A stretch of 36,279 bases of DNA. Source: an uncultured Bacteroidales bacterium. GTDB lineage: Bacteria; Bacteroidota; Bacteroidia; Bacteroidales; Muribaculaceae. A program made the position numbers and the translations under genes. Under the pieces are notes generated by a model. The model had not been told where the DNA came from. It ran no database searches and saw nothing but the letters and a program-made list of their open reading frames with translations. Positions 33,608 through 36,279 of the stretch are shown here, one piece after another. The stretch's first letter is position 1. Each line of letters begins with the position of its first letter. The stretch is taken from NCBI GenBank assembly GCA_947072905.1, contig CAMTKF010000028.1, positions 1-36,279 on the forward strand, written 5' to 3'.

Positions 33608-33705
33608 CCTGAGAAAACCCTGTGTACAGATGTAGTAATAGCAGCCCACGCTATAGCGTGAGAACCACTATGCTACCCTTGTACACAATTCAGAAATTTC
33701 TCAGG
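33608..33705 (-). ncRNA. 98-base nested palindrome, candidate structured RNA
   Basis: Four paired levels are visible: CCTGAGAAA (33,608-33,616) with TTTCTCAGG (33,697-33,705); TGTGTACA with TGTACACA (33,621-33,628 and 33,680-33,687); GTAG with CTAC; and the perfect 14-base palindrome CACGCTATAGCGTG (33,647-33,660) at the tip. A separate small hairpin CACG-AAG-CGTG lies at 33,566-33,576. It sits between the relaxase and lipoprotein genes, in a 346-base gap with no ORF. On the minus strand it would be in the lipoprotein leader. DNA-level roles (recombination site, replication origin) remain possible. Confidence 0.5.
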
Positions 33706-33778
33706 TTTCCGTTCTACAAGATAAGCATAACGCTTCTTCTTTTTCTATGTCTCGGAAAGGGCTTCCCCAATCCAATTG

Positions 33779-33786
33779 CAAAAGTA
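33779..33786 (-). promoter_or_regulatory. -7 box upstream of the structured element and lipoprotein gene
   Basis: TACTTTTG on the minus strand fits TAnnTTTG. No good -33 box is seen. Transcription from here would run through the 98-base palindrome and then the lipoprotein gene. Confidence 0.35.
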
Positions 33787-33868
33787 GCTAAAATCCTTGA
33801 TAAATTCCTTTCATTGAATGATTTTCTTTACTTTTTGAGACTGTTTGAACGGGATTTATGCGCGTGCA

Positions 33869-35164
33869 TTAAATTTTCATCCCATTACTTTGCTTTTGGG
33901 TAGTAATCCCCAAACCGTTTCTCCATTCATGCGCCTTCTGCCGGAACCATTGCACAAGCGGAATATCATTCACGCATATTCGGAAATGTCCAGTTCTGCT
34001 TTTATCTTCTTCAAACGAGAAAGCCGCACCTTCTGCATGGAATTTACGGTTAAATTCGGGTGAATAAAAATCACCCTTTAACTTCACCTTCTTCAACTTG
34101 CACAATTCTTGGATTATCTGTTCGGAGAAGTGCAACGTATTACGACAGAAGTCTATCAGGGGCAACAATTTATCCACATGAGGAAAGTATCGTTTTACCT
34201 TGTCTATATACTCACCGAACTTGCTGCATTGGGTTTGGTGTTCACATTCCATCTGCTTGATATATTGCTCTAATCTTGCATTTTGATTTTCAAGTTCTGC
34301 TATGCGCTGCTGAAACCCTTCCCTTTCCGCTTTCAACTTTCCACCACCCAAAAGAGAACCGACCTTTGCCACGAGTGCGGCTTTCGCCTCGGTCTTAGCG
34401 GCTTCCAGTTTTTCCGACTTGATTCCTTGCTTCACCTCGTCAAGTTTCTGTTCCGCCTGTTGTCTTTCCGTTTGCAACTGCTGCACATTGGCTTCAAGTT
34501 CTCCCGTCTGCCGCTTCAAATCACGGTAGTATTGGGCGGTGGTGGTATGCCGTGCCTCCGAGCCACGGATACCACGCTGCAAGCCGTATTTCGCCATTGC
34601 TTCGGCGTAGTTGTCGTGATAGGCTGACAGCTTTTCACGTGTCAGCACGTCATCGGCGCACAGGCGAATGGCATCCGTTTTCTTGCGGTAGGTGCGCTTG
34701 CCCTCTGCCTGTTGCTTCTTTTTCGCTTTCCTGCGCTCGCCCGTTACAATCGGTACAACCGTTGCGTGGATGTGCGGCGTATGCTCGTCCATGTGCAGGA
34801 CTGCCGAAACGGTGTTCTCCCGTCCGAAAGTGCGGTGCAGCCATTGCAGGTTGTCGGCACACCATTCGTTCAGTCTGCCCTCGTCCTGCACTTTCATCAT
34901 GTCCTCATGCGTGCCTGAAAGCACGATGCGGATTGCCCTCACTTGGTCGGGCGTTATCTTCCTCTTGATGCCTGCCGTGCGGATGCGGTGATTGATTGCT
35001 CCGGTGCGGTCTGTCACGCCATCGGGGAAGTCCACCAGCTCACGGTTGAGGCAGGTGCGTGTAGAGTCGGCGTTCTTGGGGACGGTCTTGCGTTCGATGT
35101 GGTCGGACGCGCCCGTGTCCGCCGAGCCTTTCGCCTTGTTGAATTGGATGCTTATGTATCCCAT
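33869..35164 (-). CDS. MobV-family (Pre/Mob) relaxase
   Basis: A 431-residue relaxase that nicks oriT to start mobilization of the element. Motif 1 is HIERKTVPKNADSTRTCLN (22-40) and the metal-binding motif is HMDEHTPHIH (124-133), with H124, D126, H131 and H133; this HxDExxPHxH pattern is the MobV hallmark. A long coiled coil covers about 210-320 (LEANVQQLQTERQQAEQKL). The C terminus is a variable domain. The gene needs a helper conjugation system, since no type IV secretion gene is nearby. It lies just downstream of an oriT-like repeat on the same strand. Confidence 0.93.
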   Translation of the reverse strand: MGYISIQFNKAKGSADTGASDHIERKTVPKNADSTRTCLNRELVDFPDGVTDRTGAINHRIRTAGIKRKITPDQVRAIRIVLSGTHEDMMKVQDEGRLNEWCADNLQWLHRTFGRENTVSAVLHMDEHTPHIHATVVPIVTGERRKAKKKQQAEGKRTYRKKTDAIRLCADDVLTREKLSAYHDNYAEAMAKYGLQRGIRGSEARHTTTAQYYRDLKRQTGELEANVQQLQTERQQAEQKLDEVKQGIKSEKLEAAKTEAKAALVAKVGSLLGGGKLKAEREGFQQRIAELENQNARLEQYIKQMECEHQTQCSKFGEYIDKVKRYFPHVDKLLPLIDFCRNTLHFSEQIIQELCKLKKVKLKGDFYSPEFNRKFHAEGAAFSFEEDKSRTGHFRICVNDIPLVQWFRQKAHEWRNGLGITTQKQSNGMKI

Positions 35165-35190
35165 TTTTGTCTTTTGTTTTTATAGGTTCT

Positions 35191-35204
35191 ACAAACTTGT
35201 TTGT
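35191..35204 (-). promoter_or_regulatory. Palindrome before the relaxase gene
   Basis: ACAAAC-TT-GTTTGT, a perfect 14-base palindrome starting 26 bases upstream of the relaxase start. Its placement suggests an operator for relaxase self-control. Confidence 0.4.
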
Positions 35205-35257
35205 TCATGCCCGTCCGTTGCGGTCGTGCCGCATGAAAACGGGGGTGTCCAGAGGGG

Positions 35258-35329
35258 GTAACCCCGTTGGCTCATTGGGGCGTTTTTAGCATTAGCGCAG
35301 CGGTGCGTGAAGAAAACGCCCTAATGAGC
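35258..35329. other. Candidate oriT
   Basis: GCTCATTGGGGCGTTTTT (35,270-35,287) and GAAAACGCCCTAATGAGC (35,312-35,329) form an inverted repeat with 16 of 18 bases matching and a 24-base spacer. GGGGTAACCCC, itself palindromic, lies just outside at about 35,256-35,266. Such repeats near MobV genes are typical nicking regions, and the location upstream of the relaxase fits. The remaining gap (35,330-35,725) holds only a doubtful ORF. Confidence 0.6.
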
Positions 35330-35725
35330 TATGGCTTTTCCGTTCTTAAAATCCGCTGCGCAATCAGTGGTCGCCGGATGCTTTTTCTTCTTTCGCCAGC
35401 TTGGGTGGTACGTCATGCCGCCCTGTCGGTTTGTCGTCATGGTTTCGTGCCGTCACGTTGACATGCCTGCTTGTTGACATGATGGCATATCGGTATACGT
35501 AATACCCACTTGGAATGCCCTGCCGTTTCCCCACAGACTTGTTGACGGGTGTAAAAGCGTTGAAGTGTTGAATATGGCACATAACATATTGATATATTGT
35601 TTTATATGCACTCAACTTAGTTTCAACAAACGCATAATGCCCAACAAACGGCAACGAAAAGAAGGAGTGAGGACAGAATTGGATGCTGCCGCGCTCCCTC
35701 TTCATCGTCCGTTGGGCGTTGTTGG

Positions 35726-35795
35726 TATTCTGTTGAGTCTGTATATTACTATATATCAACATTCTATTATATCTATTCAACAATTCAACAGAATA
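35726..35795 (-). repeat. 11-base inverted repeat after the small unknown gene
   Basis: TATTCTGTTGA (35,726-35,736) and TCAACAGAATA (35,785-35,795) are exact complements, with 48 bases between, some TTCAACA repeats inside. It touches the stop of the small unknown gene. It could be a terminator-like stem, a protein-binding site or iteron-like DNA. Confidence 0.4.
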
Positions 35796-36206
35796 TCACA
35801 GGCTTTCCAGCAGTTCCTTGGTCACGGTGTAATATCTGCCCACTCCCTTGCGTGGTTGGTAGCGTCCCTCGCCGCCATACATGTAGGTGGTATAGGTAAG
35901 CCCGTTGGGTGCAGGGGACAGTTTCCAGCACTCCTGCACCACTTTACGCACCTGCGGCTTCTCTGCCTTGACCTGCGAACACAGCAGCAGGGGGATAATG
36001 TCATGCAGGCAGAATGACACCGTTTCCACTTCCATCTTCGCCATGATGTCAAGCAGCAAGTCCGCCATTTCTATTTCGAGGCGGTTGCGGTTGCTGCGGA
36101 TTATCTTCCGCAAGGCTTCCGTATCAATCAGCTTCGGGGCAAACGTACAACCATCCGCGATAGCGTATTGACGAACTCCGAAAGAGAGTTGTATCTTTGT
36201 CGACAA
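35796..36206 (-). CDS. Small protein of the mobile element, function unknown
   Basis: Up to 136 residues. I do not recognise a family. It contains a predicted helical part (ALRKIIRSNRNRLEIEMADLLLDIMAKME), a short Cys-containing region (FCLHDIIPLLLC), and a C-terminal beta-like block (LTYTTYMYGGEGRYQPRKG) ending YYTVTKELLESL. It may start at TTG (36,206), which overlaps a divergent promoter, or at ATG 36,068 (90 residues). Its place upstream of oriT and the relaxase suggests a mobilization or maintenance role only by location. Confidence 0.6.
   Translation of the reverse strand: MSTKIQLSFGVRQYAIADGCTFAPKLIDTEALRKIIRSNRNRLEIEMADLLLDIMAKMEVETVSFCLHDIIPLLLCSQVKAEKPQVRKVVQECWKLSPAPNGLTYTTYMYGGEGRYQPRKGVGRYYTVTKELLESL
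36168..36199 (+). promoter_or_regulatory. Promoter of the gene at the right edge
   Basis: TTG, 21 bases, then TATCTTTG: a good consensus match pointing right, with ATG 15 bases after it. Confidence 0.5.
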
Positions 36207-36214
36207 AAAGAATC

Positions 36215-36279
36215 ATGGGTTATAACAAGTCTTTGTCCGATGTCTATTCAGAGACATGGACGCGTTACAAGAATCAATG
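36215..36279 (+). CDS. Start of an unknown gene, cut by the window edge
   Basis: Twenty-one codons are visible from ATG 36,215 (MGYNKSLSDVYSETWTRYKN) with no stop. A promoter lies directly upstream. I do not recognise the product. It diverges from the small unknown gene, a layout often used by regulator or recombinase genes of such elements, but the product cannot be named from this. Confidence 0.4.
   Translation, partial: MGYNKSLSDVYSETWTRYKNQ

Larger units (their letters stand above)
30083..36279. mobile_element. Left part of an integrated mobilizable element (cut by window edge)
   Basis: Right of about 30,080 the gene content is unlike the host part: a helicase, a lipoprotein, a MobV relaxase, an oriT-like repeat and unknown small genes. 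The helicase and lipoprotein are clearly AT-rich, while the relaxase region is GC-rich, so the element is mosaic. An att-core-like sequence marks the possible left end. Integrase and the right end are not in the window. About 29,948-30,127 has no gene. Confidence 0.7.

Noticed and set aside
33608-33705. Integron attC site
   Set aside because: The imperfect palindrome has a similar size, but the GTTRRRY and RYYYAAC boxes are not seen and no integron integrase is present.
33608-33705. Retron RNA
   Set aside because: No reverse transcriptase gene is nearby in the window.
35364-35783. 139-codon open frame between relaxase and small unknown gene
   Set aside because: No recognisable domain, unusual composition, and it covers repeats and part of the putative transfer region. 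A short real gene at its end cannot be fully excluded.
1-36279. tRNA or rRNA genes
   Set aside because: I scanned the intergenic regions by eye and saw no cloverleaf or rRNA sequence; a covariance search could still find one.

Overview
The window looks like a chromosomal piece of a Bacteroidales bacterium, most likely from the Muribaculaceae or a near relative. Supporting signs are Bacteroidetes-type promoters (TTTG or TTG, 19-21 bases, then TAnnTTTG), no clear Shine-Dalgarno sequences, a Rho factor with a very long disordered insertion, a tiny bS22/COX24-like ribosomal protein between HU and RNase G, and a FloA flotillin. The family-level placement is inference; no rRNA or tRNA gene is present to test it.

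Positions 1-30,000 are ordinary chromosome with several operons. From the left, on the minus strand: an M23/LysM cell-wall peptidase, ndk, fabG, then a five-gene operon read from about 8,000 down to 2,848 (two rhomboid proteins, an EEP-family phosphoesterase, a secreted M3 peptidase and a small membrane protein). Next come RNase G, bS22-like, HU and a DUF308 membrane protein. On the plus strand follow rho with a 250-base C-rich leader, a secreted S9 dipeptidyl-peptidase, a two-gene Panacea-type toxin-antitoxin pair, and a five-gene operon (TPR/PD40 lipid-envelope-type protein of unknown role, floA, PHP phosphatase, U32 protein, galE).

Convergent to galE is a compact minus-strand operon: a thioredoxin-fold protein with a DsbA-type CPHC active site, a membrane protein fusing a catalytically dead C39-like domain to a VKOR domain, and, overlapping its 3' end, a 44-codon peptide with a near double-glycine leader (positions 23,896-24,030). 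This looks like a disulfide-redox module tied to a small peptide and is the best candidate here for an undescribed system. It is followed by a Wza/Wzc-like polysaccharide export pair and an aquaporin with an altered selectivity filter.

From about 30,080 to the right edge the base composition and gene content change. This is the end of an integrated mobilizable element: an att-core-like site, a membrane-anchored SF1 helicase with a nuclease-like insertion, a lipoprotein, a strongly folded 98-base palindromic element, a MobV relaxase, an oriT-like inverted repeat, and an unrecognised small gene divergent from a gene cut by the window edge. The integrase is not in the window. The AT-rich helicase and lipoprotein look like cargo, possibly anti-phage, added to a GC-richer mobilization backbone.
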